A stretch of DNA of 64,000 nt from Tagaea sp965279565 (GCA_965279565.1 OZ257249.1:3348001-3412000); one strand, 5' to 3'; counted from the first letter of the stretch, positions 24,484-32,572 are shown. Numbers and translations: made by a program. The notes: generated by a model not told the origin, from the letters alone.

Positions 24484-25668
24484 ATGAAGCCCGAAACCAA
24501 GGTGACTACGCTCGGCCGCGACCCGGAAGCCAATTTCGGCGTCGTCAACCCGCCCGTCTATCACGCGTCGACCATCCTGTTTCCGACGCTCGACGCGATC
24601 GAGGCGGCGACCAAGACGAAATACAAGAACCAGATGCGCTACGGCCGTTACGGGACGCCGACGACATTCGCGCTCCAGGACGCGATCGCCGAACTCGAAG
24701 GCGGCTATGCGACTTTCGCTGTCGGCTCGGGGGCGGCCGCCATCGTCGCCACGCTGATGGCATACACGAAAGCCGGCGACCACGTGCTGTGCGCGGACAC
24801 GGTATACGCGCCGACGCGGCGGTATCTCGATGTCGTCCTGAAGCGCTACGGCGTCGAGACGACCTACTACGATCCCATGATCGGCGGCGGCATCTCCGCG
24901 CTGATCCGCCCGAACACGACCCTGTGCATGATGGAAGCGCCCGGCTCGCTGACGTTCGAGATGATGGACGTGCCTGCCGTCGTTGCGGCGTGCAAGGCGA
25001 AGGGTATCGCGACGGCACTCGACAACACGTGGGCCACGCCGCTCTATTTCCGGCCGCTCGATCTTGGTATCGACGTTTCGGTGATGGCCGGTACGAAGTA
25101 TGTGGGCGGCCACTCCGACATCATGATGGGCCTGATCACGGTGCGCGACGAGGCCGTCTACAAGACGATGCGCGCGTCCGTCGACGAGCTCGGTGCTTGC
25201 ACCGGCCCCGACGACCAGTATCTGGCACTGCGCGGGTTGCGCACGCTCGCCGTCCGGATGCCCCGCCATTACGAAACCGGCCTCGTGCTCGCGAAGTGGC
25301 TCAAGGAGCAACCGGAGGTCTCGCGCGTGCTTCATCCGGCCCTGCCCGACTTTCCCGGGCATGCGATCTGGAAGCGGGATTTCAAGGGCGCTTCGGGCCT
25401 GTTTAGTTTCGTGTTGAAGCCGGTCGTGCGCGCGGCTCTCGCGGCGATGGTCGACGATCTCGAGCTTTACGGCATGGGCTTCTCGTGGGGCGGCTTCGAA
25501 AGCCTGATGGTGCCGTCCGACGTGCGGGCACTGCGCACGGCGAAGCCCTGGACCGACACCGGCCAGCTCATGCGCGTCCACGCCGGGCTCGAAGCGCCCG
25601 ACGACCTGATCGCGGATCTCGACAAGGGCTTCCAGCGTCTGCGCAAGGTCGCGCGCGAACAGGGCTGA
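24484..25668 (+). CDS. metC: Cystathionine beta-lyase
   Basis: This 394-residue PLP enzyme of the Cys/Met metabolism family cleaves cystathionine to homocysteine, pyruvate and ammonia. It opens with VNPPVYHASTILFPTLDAIE, has YGRYGTPTTFALQDAIAELEGG, the tyrosine-containing DTVYAPTRRYLD, and the PLP lysine in MAGTKYVGGHSD (Lys205). The C-terminal GFSWGGFESLMVP is typical of MetC rather than of MetB or MetZ. The ATG at 24484 starts directly at the conserved domain and follows a plausible promoter by about 38 nt. hisI begins 3 nt after its stop, so they are cotranscribed. Confidence 0.92.
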   Translation: MKPETKVTTLGRDPEANFGVVNPPVYHASTILFPTLDAIEAATKTKYKNQMRYGRYGTPTTFALQDAIAELEGGYATFAVGSGAAAIVATLMAYTKAGDHVLCADTVYAPTRRYLDVVLKRYGVETTYYDPMIGGGISALIRPNTTLCMMEAPGSLTFEMMDVPAVVAACKAKGIATALDNTWATPLYFRPLDLGIDVSVMAGTKYVGGHSDIMMGLITVRDEAVYKTMRASVDELGACTGPDDQYLALRGLRTLAVRMPRHYETGLVLAKWLKEQPEVSRVLHPALPDFPGHAIWKRDFKGASGLFSFVLKPVVRAALAAMVDDLELYGMGFSWGGFESLMVPSDVRALRTAKPWTDTGQLMRVHAGLEAPDDLIADLDKGFQRLRKVAREQG

Positions 25669-25671
25669 CGG

Positions 25672-26064
25672 ATGGATCCGGTCGACGACCTTCTTGCCGA
25701 GATCGCCTTCGACACACAGGGCCTCGTCGCCGCCGTGGCGCAGCAGCACGACACCGGCGAGGTCCTGATGGTCGCGTGGATGAACCGCGACGCGGTGCGC
25801 GAGACGTTGCGGTCAGGCAACGCGTGCTACTGGTCGCGCTCGCGCATGAAACTCTGGCGCAAGGGCGAGAGTTCCGGGCAGGCCCAGCGTCTCGTCGAAC
25901 TGCGCATCGATTGCGACGGCGACGCGATCCTGCTGCGCGTCGACCAGAGCGGCGTGGCCTGCCATACCGGACGGCGCGACTGCTTCTTCCGCGTCGTGCG
26001 CGACGGGAAGTTCGTCGTCGACCGCCCGGTCCTCGTCGATCCCAAGACTTTGTATGGCGGCTAG
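25672..26064 (+). CDS. hisI: Phosphoribosyl-AMP cyclohydrolase
   Basis: This 130-residue enzyme opens the adenine ring of phosphoribosyl-AMP, the third step of histidine synthesis. It has VLMVAWMNRDAVRETL, ACYWSRSRMKLWRKGESSG, the metal-binding RIDCDGDAILLRVDQ, and GVACHTGRRDC with the zinc-binding cysteines. It is the stand-alone HisI form without a fused HisE domain. It starts 3 nt after metC and overlaps the next gene by 11 nt. No other his gene is present, so histidine genes are dispersed in this genome. Confidence 0.95.
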   Translation: MDPVDDLLAEIAFDTQGLVAAVAQQHDTGEVLMVAWMNRDAVRETLRSGNACYWSRSRMKLWRKGESSGQAQRLVELRIDCDGDAILLRVDQSGVACHTGRRDCFFRVVRDGKFVVDRPVLVDPKTLYGG

Positions 26065-26446
26065 ATCGTCCACTCGTCCGCGCGGCGACGGCCCGCGCCT
26101 TCGCATCCTGCTAGGCGAGGCGATCGCACTCGGACCGGGCAAGGCAGCACTGCTTGCGGCCATCGCGAAGTCCGGTTCGATCTCGGCCGCAGCGAGATCG
26201 ATGGAGATGAGCTACCGGCGGGCCTGGTCCCTGGTGGACGAAATGAACCGCGCCTTCCGCTCGCCACTCGTCACCAGCGAAGCCGGTGGCCGACGTGGTG
26301 GTGGCGCGGTCGTGACGGCGCTCGGTCAGGATGTGCTCGCGCGCTACCAGCGGATGGAGAATCTGGCCCGGCACACGCTTGCCGCAGAAATTACTGCCTT
26401 CCGCCGGCTACTTCGGGCCGACCCCGTGGTGACGGACGAGGAATGA
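26054..26446 (+). CDS. ModE-like winged-helix regulator without molybdate domain
   Basis: This 130-residue protein matches the N-terminal DNA-binding domain of ModE. The helix-turn-helix region reads LLAAIAKSGSISAAARSMEMSYRRAWSLVDEMNR, and EAGGRRGGGAVVTALGQDVLARY is the typical wing and linker. The C-terminal TOBE/MOP molybdate-binding domains of full ModE (about 260 residues) are absent. Short ModE-like proteins of this type are common in alphaproteobacteria, and what effector they sense, if any, is unknown. It overlaps hisI by 11 nt. A molybdenum-enzyme cluster lies 28 kb away; any regulatory link is speculation. Confidence 0.85.
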   Translation: MAARSSTRPRGDGPRLRILLGEAIALGPGKAALLAAIAKSGSISAAARSMEMSYRRAWSLVDEMNRAFRSPLVTSEAGGRRGGGAVVTALGQDVLARYQRMENLARHTLAAEITAFRRLLRADPVVTDEE

Positions 26447-26520
26447 CCGCAAGCTATGTTGTTGGAAAATATTGGTTATTTAAAATTTTAATTAATCTTT
26501 ACCACGTCGTCGCCTTTTCA

Positions 26521-26549
26521 TTGCAGCACATGCACCCGCCGATTATATT
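26521..26549 (+). promoter_or_regulatory. Promoter of the unknown gene at 26612
   Basis: TTGCAG (26521-26526) and TATATT (26544-26549) are spaced by 17 nt within the most AT-rich stretch of this region. The predicted leader carries a short palindrome, CGGTC-GAA-GACCG, just before the start codon. Confidence 0.6.
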
Positions 26550-26611
26550 ATGAAGTAACTACGGATCGGTCGAAGACCGTCCGCGCAATGGCTGTCAGAA
26601 GGACTGTCGCA

Positions 26612-27040
26612 ATGGTGGCTTTGCCGCCAATCACCGCAACGACGACCCTGCCGGGTTACGCCCGGCCGGTTCCCGTTTCGCAGCCAAGCCCGGCGGCTAC
26701 TGCCGCGCGTGGCGGCGCGAACGCGGGTGTGTCGGTCGGCGGCGGTGCGGCGTCCTCCGCGATCGCCAACCAGGCCCGACAGAGCCTCATCGAAGCTTCC
26801 AAGAACACGGCCGCCGGCGAGCCTGCGGCGGATTCGAGCGGCAAGTCGCGCGCTCAGCTCCCCTCGCCGCCCTTCTCGCAGAATGTCGGCCTCTACGTGA
26901 ATTCGACCCGCGTGTTCGTCGACATCGTCCTTTCGGGCGACGAGAATCGCCGCGTCGCAAGAGTATTCGGCACGCCACCCGCCCCGCCGCCGCCGGGCCG
27001 CAGCGGCGCCACCCGGGATCCGGTCAATTTCGTCGCCTGA
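26612..27040 (+). CDS. Unknown low-complexity protein, 142 residues
   Basis: The protein is rich in Ala, Pro, Ser, Gly and Thr through its first 90 residues (for example GGANAGVSVGGGAASSAIAN) and probably disordered there. A better-ordered segment follows, NVGLYVNSTRVFVDIVLSGD, which looks like two beta strands, and then a proline-rich tail (GTPPAPPPPGRS). No signal peptide or membrane segment is evident. The ATG at 26612 is preferred over 26588 because AAGGA sits 8 nt before it. A good promoter precedes it, which supports expression. I recognise no family; the layout would suit a surface-structure or flagellum-associated accessory protein, but that is only an impression. Confidence 0.55.
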   Translation: MVALPPITATTTLPGYARPVPVSQPSPAATAARGGANAGVSVGGGAASSAIANQARQSLIEASKNTAAGEPAADSSGKSRAQLPSPPFSQNVGLYVNSTRVFVDIVLSGDENRRVARVFGTPPAPPPPGRSGATRDPVNFVA

Positions 27041-27165
27041 TTCCGGTTTTCCGGCGGACTCAAATCACAATGTGTTCACGCGCCGTCGAGCTTTCGAGGC
27101 GAGACAGAAGCGGCTGAAATCGTCTAGGTTCTGCACCGGACGAGATTGATGCGGCGCACAAGACG

Positions 27166-27495
27166 ATGAACGAACTCGGCGACACGCTGAAGAGCCTCGA
27201 TGCCGTGGGCCCCGAAAAGGCCCTCGGGGTTTTCGTCGCCGCCGTCCGCAGCGCCGTCCCCGACGCGCCGGCCTGCTACTTCGACCTCATGTCGGCCGAG
27301 GATGCGGAACGCCGCCGGCTGCAGCGCCAGTGCGAGACGCACTTCAAGTCCCTCCCGCTTTCGGTGCGCGAGGTGATCCGCCGCGAGGCGATCGTCAAGG
27401 CGCAGGAGATCGTGCAGAGCCCGTTCGAGCGGCTCGCCGCGTCGATGACGTCATCGATGGAAGAAACCAGCCTCGACGACCTGTTCCCGAAGTAA
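27166..27495 (+). CDS. Unknown cytoplasmic protein, 109 residues
   Basis: This small, charged and probably all-helical protein has no signal peptide or membrane span. Recognisable features are MSAEDAERRRLQRQCETHFKS-type charged helices, an arginine-rich SVREVIRREAIVKAQEIV segment and an acidic C-terminus (SMEETSLDDLFPK). Two cysteines occur. The start has no strong ribosome binding site, so it could be off by some codons. It lies between another unknown gene and tRNA-Arg, with no conserved neighbours that would suggest a role. Confidence 0.55.
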   Translation: MNELGDTLKSLDAVGPEKALGVFVAAVRSAVPDAPACYFDLMSAEDAERRRLQRQCETHFKSLPLSVREVIRREAIVKAQEIVQSPFERLAASMTSSMEETSLDDLFPK

Positions 27496-27521
27496 ATCCG
27501 GATTGCCGTCGCGAGGCGCGA

Positions 27522-27598
27522 TGGCGAGCCCAGCTGGATTCGAACCAGCGACCTACAGCTTAGAAGGCTGTTGCTCTATCCAGCTGAGCTATGGGCCC
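27522..27598 (-). tRNA. tRNA-Arg (TCT)
   Basis: On the minus strand GGGCCCA (27598-27592) pairs with TGGGCTC (27532-27526), with one G-U pair. The discriminator is G and an encoded CCA occupies 27524-27522. The anticodon hairpin CAGCC-TTCTAA-GCTG region gives anticodon TCT (complement of 27562-27564). The T-arm contains GTTCGAATC. Confidence 0.96.
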
Positions 27599-27614
27599 GT
27601 CCGGCACGCGGCGT

Positions 27615-27914
27615 TCAGCGGATCCGGTCGAATTTGAAATTGTCGGCGTACGCCTTGGGTCTGACGCGCATCGCGTTCGCAGCGCCGATCTCGTAGGCGA
27701 TGCCGTGACGGTCGGCATACGCGATCGCCTCGTCCTGGCTGGCGAAGCGGAGCTGGACCTGGCCTTGCGTGTCGGCCGAACCGGCCCAGCCCATCAGCGC
27801 GTCCGGGCGCTTGGCGGCCGCCGGCTCGAACTCCAGCACCCACGCCTTGCTCTTGGCGCGGCCCGACTGCATGGCGGTCTTGGTCGGCTTGAAGATGCGG
27901 GCGGGCTTGGTCAT
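27615..27914 (-). CDS. Complex I accessory subunit, NDUFS4 family
   Basis: This 99-residue protein is the bacterial counterpart of the mitochondrial NDUFS4 (18 kDa, AQDQ) subunit of NADH:ubiquinone oxidoreductase. Hallmarks are ARIFKPTKTAMQSGRAKSK, then WVLEFEPAAAKRPDALMGWA, SADTQGQVQLRF, EAIAYADRHGIAYEI and RPKAYADNFKFDRIR. The family occurs in alphaproteobacteria and mitochondria, where it helps stabilise the NADH-binding arm. It is encoded 17 nt upstream of tRNA-Arg on the same strand, and away from any nuo operon, as is common. Assignment is firm from the motif order. Confidence 0.94.
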   Translation of the reverse strand: MTKPARIFKPTKTAMQSGRAKSKAWVLEFEPAAAKRPDALMGWAGSADTQGQVQLRFASQDEAIAYADRHGIAYEIGAANAMRVRPKAYADNFKFDRIR

Positions 27915-28005
27915 GGCGCGCGGATTCCCTGTAGGGCTCGATGCGAGCGGACTTTACCACCGTTTGCGCGGCAGGCAACTGCCTGCGGAACCCCGCAGAA
28001 ACGCG

Positions 28006-28029
28006 AAAAGGGCCGGGTTTCCCCGGCCC
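28006..28029 (-). terminator. Intrinsic terminator of the FAH-family gene
   Basis: GGGCCGGG (28010-28017) and CCCGGCCC (28022-28029) form an 8-bp stem with a 4-nt loop. On the minus strand it is followed by TTTTC, about 26 nt after the stop of the hydrolase gene. Confidence 0.8.
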
Positions 28030-28054
28030 CTTTCGGACGGCGCGACCGGATGGA

Positions 28055-28759
28055 TCAGGCGACCTTCGCCTTCACAGAGCCTACGCCCTCGCAGAACCCT
28101 TCCATAACGTCGCCGCGCTTGATCGCGGCCACGCCCGACGGGGTCCCCGACATGATCAGGTCTCCGGGCTGGAGTTCGAACAGGCCCGAAAGATAGGCGA
28201 TCATTTCCGGTACCTTCCAGATCAGCTGGTTGAGATCGCCCTGCTGCTTGAACTCGCCGTTGACCTTGAGCCAGATGGCGCCCTTCGACGGATGGCCGAT
28301 CTCGGCGGCGGGCACGATGTCGCTCATCGGCGCCGAATGCTCGAACGCCTTGCCGATCTCCCACGGGCGGCCGGCCTTCTTGCACTCTTCCTGAAGGTCG
28401 CGGCGCGTCATGTCGAGGCCGATCGCGTAGCCGTAGACATGCTCAAGCGCCTTGTCGACGGCGATGTCCTTGCCGCCCTTCGACAGCGCCACGACGAGTT
28501 CGATCTCGTGATGCACGTTGGACGACTTGGGCGGGTACGGGAAGTCGCCGTTGCCCAGCACGAGGCAGTCCGGGTTCTTCTGGAAGAAGAACGGCGCCTC
28601 GCGGTTCGGATCGTGGCCCATCTCGATCGCGTGCGCGGCATAGTTGCGCCCGACGCAATAGATCCGATGGACGGGAAAGCGGGCCATCGTGCCGCGCACG
28701 GGCACGGAAACCGCCGCCGGCGGCGTGAAGACGAAGTTGGTCGGCGCTGCGATGTTCAT
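28055..28759 (-). CDS. Fumarylacetoacetate hydrolase-family protein
   Basis: This 234-residue protein has the FAH fold, which hydrolyses carbon-carbon bonds in acylpyruvates such as fumarylpyruvate, or decarboxylates oxaloacetate. The motif order is YCVGRNYAAHAIEMG, APFFFQKNPDCLV, HHEIELVVALSKGGKDI with the metal-binding glutamates, YAIGLDMTRRDLQ, KAFEHSAPMSD, and LIMSGTPSGV. The length and sequence fit the small bacterial fumarylpyruvate/acylpyruvate hydrolase branch. It lies downstream of a NitT/TauT-like ABC importer on the same strand, with a 28-nt gap, so the transported compound may feed this reaction. The exact substrate is not evident. Confidence 0.88.
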   Translation of the reverse strand: MNIAAPTNFVFTPPAAVSVPVRGTMARFPVHRIYCVGRNYAAHAIEMGHDPNREAPFFFQKNPDCLVLGNGDFPYPPKSSNVHHEIELVVALSKGGKDIAVDKALEHVYGYAIGLDMTRRDLQEECKKAGRPWEIGKAFEHSAPMSDIVPAAEIGHPSKGAIWLKVNGEFKQQGDLNQLIWKVPEMIAYLSGLFELQPGDLIMSGTPSGVAAIKRGDVMEGFCEGVGSVKAKVA

Positions 28760-28787
28760 AGTCTGTTACTCCCTCTATCGGAACCGG

Positions 28788-29540
28788 TCAGCGGGACGAG
28801 GCATAATAGTCGACCTGGCGTTCGCACCACGCCAGCGCCTCGTTGATCGCGAATGCGAATGTGAAGATGACGAGGATGAGAGCCCAGAAGTGCTCCATCA
28901 GGAAATGCGACTGGTAGATCTCGAACAGCGTCCCGAAGCCGACGACGGAAACGAGGAGCTGGCCGATGATCACGCCCTTGACGGCGCGGATCATGCCGAG
29001 CCGGATGCCGGTCAGGATCTCGGGCATCGCCGCGCGGACATAGATCAGCGAGAACGCCTGCCAGGTTCCGGCGCCGAAGCTTTGCGCCATCTCGATCAGC
29101 GACGGCGTGATGCCGCGCACGCCGGCGCGCGAATTGAGCACGATGATCCAGATCGCGAAGAGCACGACGGTCAGCACCACGGTCTGTTCACCGATACCGG
29201 CGAGGACCATGATCACCGGCACGAGTGCCGAAAGCGGCGCCGACAGGAAGAGATTGACCCAGGGCAGCAGCAGCCGGTCCGCGATGGCGACGCGCCCCAT
29301 CAGGATCCCGATCGGAATCCCGAAGGCGACCGCGATGAGATTGCCGAGCACAAATGCACGCGCCGTGATCAGCAGCGCGTTGCCGAAAGTTGGCGTCGGC
29401 ACGATTTCGAAAACGCGATCGACGATCTTGCTGAGCGGCGGCAGGATCAGGCCGGCTTCGGTATGGCCTGCGATCTCCCACAGCACGGCCCATACGACGA
29501 GCGCCGCGAAGAACGGGATCCGGTATCCGCCGATGACCAT
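28788..29540 (-). CDS. ABC transporter permease, NitT/TauT type
   Basis: This 250-residue inner-membrane permease has about six hydrophobic spans (FFAALVVWAVLWEIAG, LVPVIMVLAGIG, TVVLTVVLFAIWIIVL and others) and the coupling loop EMAQSFGAGTWQAFSLIYV. It belongs to the SsuC/TauC/NrtB family. It lies 14 nt downstream of the ATPase gene and is the second permease of the system; a heterodimer with the product of 30364-31200 is likely. Confidence 0.88.
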   Translation of the reverse strand: MVIGGYRIPFFAALVVWAVLWEIAGHTEAGLILPPLSKIVDRVFEIVPTPTFGNALLITARAFVLGNLIAVAFGIPIGILMGRVAIADRLLLPWVNLFLSAPLSALVPVIMVLAGIGEQTVVLTVVLFAIWIIVLNSRAGVRGITPSLIEMAQSFGAGTWQAFSLIYVRAAMPEILTGIRLGMIRAVKGVIIGQLLVSVVGFGTLFEIYQSHFLMEHFWALILVIFTFAFAINEALAWCERQVDYYASSR

Positions 29541-29554
29541 ATCGCTGCCCTCGC

Positions 29555-30367
29555 CTAGTCCAGATAGAGCTTGAGCGTCTGCCAGATGTTCTCGACGGCG
29601 TCGAGATAGGCAGGATGCCGGCGAATCTTCTCCGGGTCGCCGTCGCGCGAGATCTGCGGCTCGATGATCGCCGAAATCCGGCTCGGCCGGCGCGACAGCA
29701 GCACGATGCGGTCCGAGACGTAGACCGCCTCCTCGATGCTGTGCGTGACGAAGATGAACGTCTTGCGTTCGTTTGCGACCAGTTCGAGCATGTCTTCCTG
29801 GAACTTCCGGCGCGTCTGCTCGTCGACGGCCGAGAACGGCTCGTCCATCATCAGGACCTTGGCATTGACGGCGAGCGCGCGCGCCAGGCCGACGCGCTGG
29901 CGCATGCCGCCCGACAGTTCGTGCGGATATTTCCGCTCGAACCCCTTCAGGCCCACGCGCGCGATGTATCTCTCAGCGACCGCCTCGCGCTCGGAAAGCT
30001 GCACGCCCTTCAGTTCCAGTCCGAAGGCCACGTTGCGCATGACGTCTGCCCACGGCATCAGTGCGAAATCCTGGAACACGAACGCGCGCTCCGGACCGGG
30101 GCCGGTCACCTTCCGGCCTTCGACCAGCACGTCGCCGCCGCTCGACGGGATAAGGCCGGCAATGATCTTGAGAAGCGTCGTCTTCCCGCAGCCCGACGGC
30201 CCGAGAAGCGTCGTGAGCTTGCCTTCCGGAAATGCAAGCGAGATGCCGCTCAGCGCCTCGATGCCGCCCGGATACGTCTTCACGACGTTGCGGACCTCGA
30301 CGATCGGCGCCGGAGTGGACGGCATTTCTACGAGGCTCGGCTTCATCGACATGGCAGGCTGGGTCAT
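29555..30367 (-). CDS. ABC transporter ATPase, NitT/TauT type
   Basis: This 270-residue ATPase has Walker A GPSGCGKTT, signature LSGGMRQRVGLARAL, Walker B VLMMDEPFSAVDEQTR and switch histidine in VTHSIEEA, all typical of the SsuB/TauB/NrtD family. A 20-residue N-terminal extension precedes VEVRNVVKTYPGG. Its ATG overlaps the stop of the upstream permease gene (ATGA at 30364-30367), so translation is coupled. It powers import through the two flanking permeases. Confidence 0.93.
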   Translation of the reverse strand: MTQPAMSMKPSLVEMPSTPAPIVEVRNVVKTYPGGIEALSGISLAFPEGKLTTLLGPSGCGKTTLLKIIAGLIPSSGGDVLVEGRKVTGPGPERAFVFQDFALMPWADVMRNVAFGLELKGVQLSEREAVAERYIARVGLKGFERKYPHELSGGMRQRVGLARALAVNAKVLMMDEPFSAVDEQTRRKFQEDMLELVANERKTFIFVTHSIEEAVYVSDRIVLLSRRPSRISAIIEPQISRDGDPEKIRRHPAYLDAVENIWQTLKLYLD

Positions 30368-31200
30368 GCGGCGCGTTTCTCCGGTCTGAACAGGATCGCC
30401 TCGATCCGCTCGAGCGTCTCGATGAAGAGGACCGACATGACCACGATCGAAAGGATCGCCGCGTACATCTTCGGATAGTCGGCCACGGACTGGTTGTACG
30501 AGATGAGATCGCCGATCCCGGTCGGCGTGATCAGCAGTTCGGCGAGGATGATGCCGATGAAGCCGGCCGCGCAGCCGAGCCGGAGCCCGACGAAGATCAG
30601 CGGGCTGGCGGACGGCAGGATGATCTTGAGGATGATCTGCCGCTGCGAACCGAGGAACGAACGGCCCATCTCCAGGAGCGAACCCGGCGTGTTGCGAACG
30701 GCACCGAGCGAATTGAGGACGATGACGGGCATCGCCATGATGCAGACGGTCAGGACCTTCGCGGTGAGGCCGATGCCGTAGGCGAACGTGAGGACGGGAA
30801 TCAGCGCGGCAAGCGGTGCTGCCTGCGCCACGATGAACACCGGCGCGAACAGCCATTCCGACGGACCGTGAAGCCCCATGAGCAGGCCGAGCGAAACGCC
30901 GATCGCCACGGAGATGGCGAGACCGATCGCGAGCGGGTAAAGCGTCTTCGCGAATGCGGCAGTCAGCGAGCCGTCGCCGATCATCTCGCCGAGTGCGGCG
31001 ATCGTCTCGCCGAAGGTCGGAAAGGCAGCACTTACCGGAATCCGGCCGGCATATTCCCAGGCGATCAGGGCAAGGCCGAACGAGACGAACCGGAGCACGT
31101 GCGCATGTGTCAGGAACCGGCCCAACTGTCCGCCACCGGTCCCGCTCATCGCGGGCAACGGGCCTTCAAGTCGCGCGGAACTTCCTGGCGCAGACGACAT
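30364..31200 (-). CDS. ABC transporter permease, NitT/TauT type
   Basis: This 278-residue permease belongs to the same family as its partner at 28788. It has multiple membrane spans (VSFGLALIAWEYAG, PLAIGLAISVAIGVSLGLLMG, PVFIVAQAAPLAALIPVL, TVCIMAMPVIVLNSLGA) and a coupling loop EMGRSFLGSQRQIILKIILP. Use of two different permeases suggests a heterodimeric channel. The gene begins 68 nt after the binding-protein gene, across a very strong hairpin. Confidence 0.9.
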   Translation of the reverse strand: MSSAPGSSARLEGPLPAMSGTGGGQLGRFLTHAHVLRFVSFGLALIAWEYAGRIPVSAAFPTFGETIAALGEMIGDGSLTAAFAKTLYPLAIGLAISVAIGVSLGLLMGLHGPSEWLFAPVFIVAQAAPLAALIPVLTFAYGIGLTAKVLTVCIMAMPVIVLNSLGAVRNTPGSLLEMGRSFLGSQRQIILKIILPSASPLIFVGLRLGCAAGFIGIILAELLITPTGIGDLISYNQSVADYPKMYAAILSIVVMSVLFIETLERIEAILFRPEKRAA

Positions 31201-31229
31201 CTTACCTCGATCCGTTCGGGAAACAGGGA

Positions 31230-31260
31230 CCGGCGGCCGCCGGATTGCGGCGGCCGCCGG
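31230..31260 (-). repeat. 13-bp intergenic stem-loop after the binding-protein gene
   Basis: CCGGCGGCCGCCG (31230-31242) and CGGCGGCCGCCGG (31248-31260) form a perfect stem with a GATTG loop, 8 nt after the binding-protein stop. No T-run follows. It probably stabilises the upstream mRNA and lowers permease expression relative to the receptor. Confidence 0.75.
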
Positions 31261-31268
31261 GTCGCAAC

Positions 31269-32261
31269 TCAGCCACCGACGGCGCGGCGCGCCTTCTCGA
31301 GAGGTGCGAGGTACCAGAAATCCTCGACCTTGAGCGTGTTCGCCGGACCGGTCATCTGGCCGGCTTCAACGTAGAACTCGAAGTCGCTCTGCGCGACGTC
31401 CGCACCGCCACCGGCCGGCGCGTAGATGCCTTCCTTTGTCCCGACCTGATAGAACTTCGTGATGCCGTCGAGGATTTCCTTCGGCTGGTCGGCCATCAGG
31501 CGGCGCTTTGCCCGCTCCGTCTCGACGATCGCCGGATTGGCGTTCATCTCGCGCCACAGACGCAGGAACTCCGCCACGATCGTATCGACCTGCTTCTCGT
31601 TGCGCTGCATCCAGGCGACCTGACCGAAGATCGTCTCGTCCGACGCGGGATTGGAGACGCCGGGCAGGACGTGGAAGCGGTCGCCCGCCTTCTCCATCAG
31701 CACGTTCTTGTTCGCGAGATCGACGATCGTCGCCTTGATCTGGCCGCGCATCATCGCAATGATCCGGTTCTCGGAACCGGGCACGTAGCTCCGGTCGCCG
31801 AACTGGATGCCTTCGCGCTTCGCGATGATGTTGCCGATCGCTTCGGTTCCCGTGCCGCGCGCGTGGAACGCGAACGGCTGGCCGTTCAGGTCCTTCCACG
31901 ACTTGTACGACTTGTCGGCGACGGGGAAGAAGACGAGACGCGTCGCCTGGAAGACCACGCGGATCGGTGCGCGGCTCTTCTGGATCACGGAGTACGGCGT
32001 GCCGACGCCGAGATCGGCCTGCCCGTTCACGACCGCCTGGATCGCGAGTTCTTCCTTGGCGAAGAACGTGATCTCGTAGTCGACGCCCTTTTCCTTGGCG
32101 CGCTCGAGCGCGATCACCATCGAAAGCGTTTCGGTCGAAAGCACGTCGCCGAACGCGATGCGGACCTTCTGCGCATCGGCGGCACCCGCCGCAAGCACGA
32201 TCGGGACGGCGAGGAACGCGGCACAGACGGAACGCCTCAGAAATCCGAACGGAGTCTTCAT
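31269..32261 (-). CDS. ABC transporter periplasmic binding protein, NMT1/SsuA-like
   Basis: This 330-residue binding protein has a signal peptide (RRSVCAAFLAVPIVLAAGAADA) and the NMT1/THI5-like fold: KVRIAFGDVLSTETLSMVIAL, YEITFFAKEELAIQAVVNGQADLGVGTPY and LNGQPFAFHARGTGTEAIGNI. Relatives bind taurine, alkanesulfonates, pyrimidine precursors or aromatic acids. A strong GGGGGAG lies about 9 nt before the ATG. It is the promoter-proximal gene of the importer and faces a divergent GntR regulator. The adjacent FAH hydrolase hints at a carboxylic or aromatic-derived ligand, but the ligand is not determined. Confidence 0.88.
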   Translation of the reverse strand: MKTPFGFLRRSVCAAFLAVPIVLAAGAADAQKVRIAFGDVLSTETLSMVIALERAKEKGVDYEITFFAKEELAIQAVVNGQADLGVGTPYSVIQKSRAPIRVVFQATRLVFFPVADKSYKSWKDLNGQPFAFHARGTGTEAIGNIIAKREGIQFGDRSYVPGSENRIIAMMRGQIKATIVDLANKNVLMEKAGDRFHVLPGVSNPASDETIFGQVAWMQRNEKQVDTIVAEFLRLWREMNANPAIVETERAKRRLMADQPKEILDGITKFYQVGTKEGIYAPAGGGADVAQSDFEFYVEAGQMTGPANTLKVEDFWYLAPLEKARRAVGG

Positions 32262-32572
32262 TTTGATTTCTCCCCCTCAGCGGTTTTTTTTGGCCTCGGG
32301 CGGTTCCCGCTCCAGGCCTTGTCGGCTTCCTCCGGATCGTCGTGGCGCGCACGACCGATTCGGTTTCAACCAATTCGTATCTTGAGCACTACAGATCACG
32401 AACCTTCGACAGTCAAGATCGAAAGCCATCCAACTGTTAGAAATAAACTTTATCCGCTGCATTCAGTTGATAAACTCGGTCAAACACTGAAAACCAATTC
32501 TCGAATGGTTGCTCAAATTGGGCAGGCATGCTATCGCAGCCCCACAATTCGAGACCAATCCAGAGGCCGGTC
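32262..32572. promoter_or_regulatory. Divergent control region, ABC importer versus GntR regulator
   Basis: This 311-bp gene-free stretch lies between two outward-facing starts. It holds three notable elements. A hairpin, GGCCT (32292-32296) with AGGCC (32314-32318), sits in the importer leader and is followed on the minus strand by eight A residues before the ribosome binding site. An inverted repeat AACCA-N9-TGGTT (32492-32510) lies 63 bp before the regulator start and is a candidate operator. The middle is AT-rich, as expected for promoters. No single promoter could be fixed with confidence. Confidence 0.5.

Noticed and set aside
27520..27600. tRNA-Arg as an integration site with attached mobile island
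   Set aside because: No integrase and no repeat of the tRNA 3' end was noticed in the flanks.
28788..32261. Nitrate or taurine transporter
   Set aside because: The family includes nitrate, sulfonate and taurine systems, but no assimilation gene for those compounds is adjacent; the FAH hydrolase points elsewhere, so ligand is left open.
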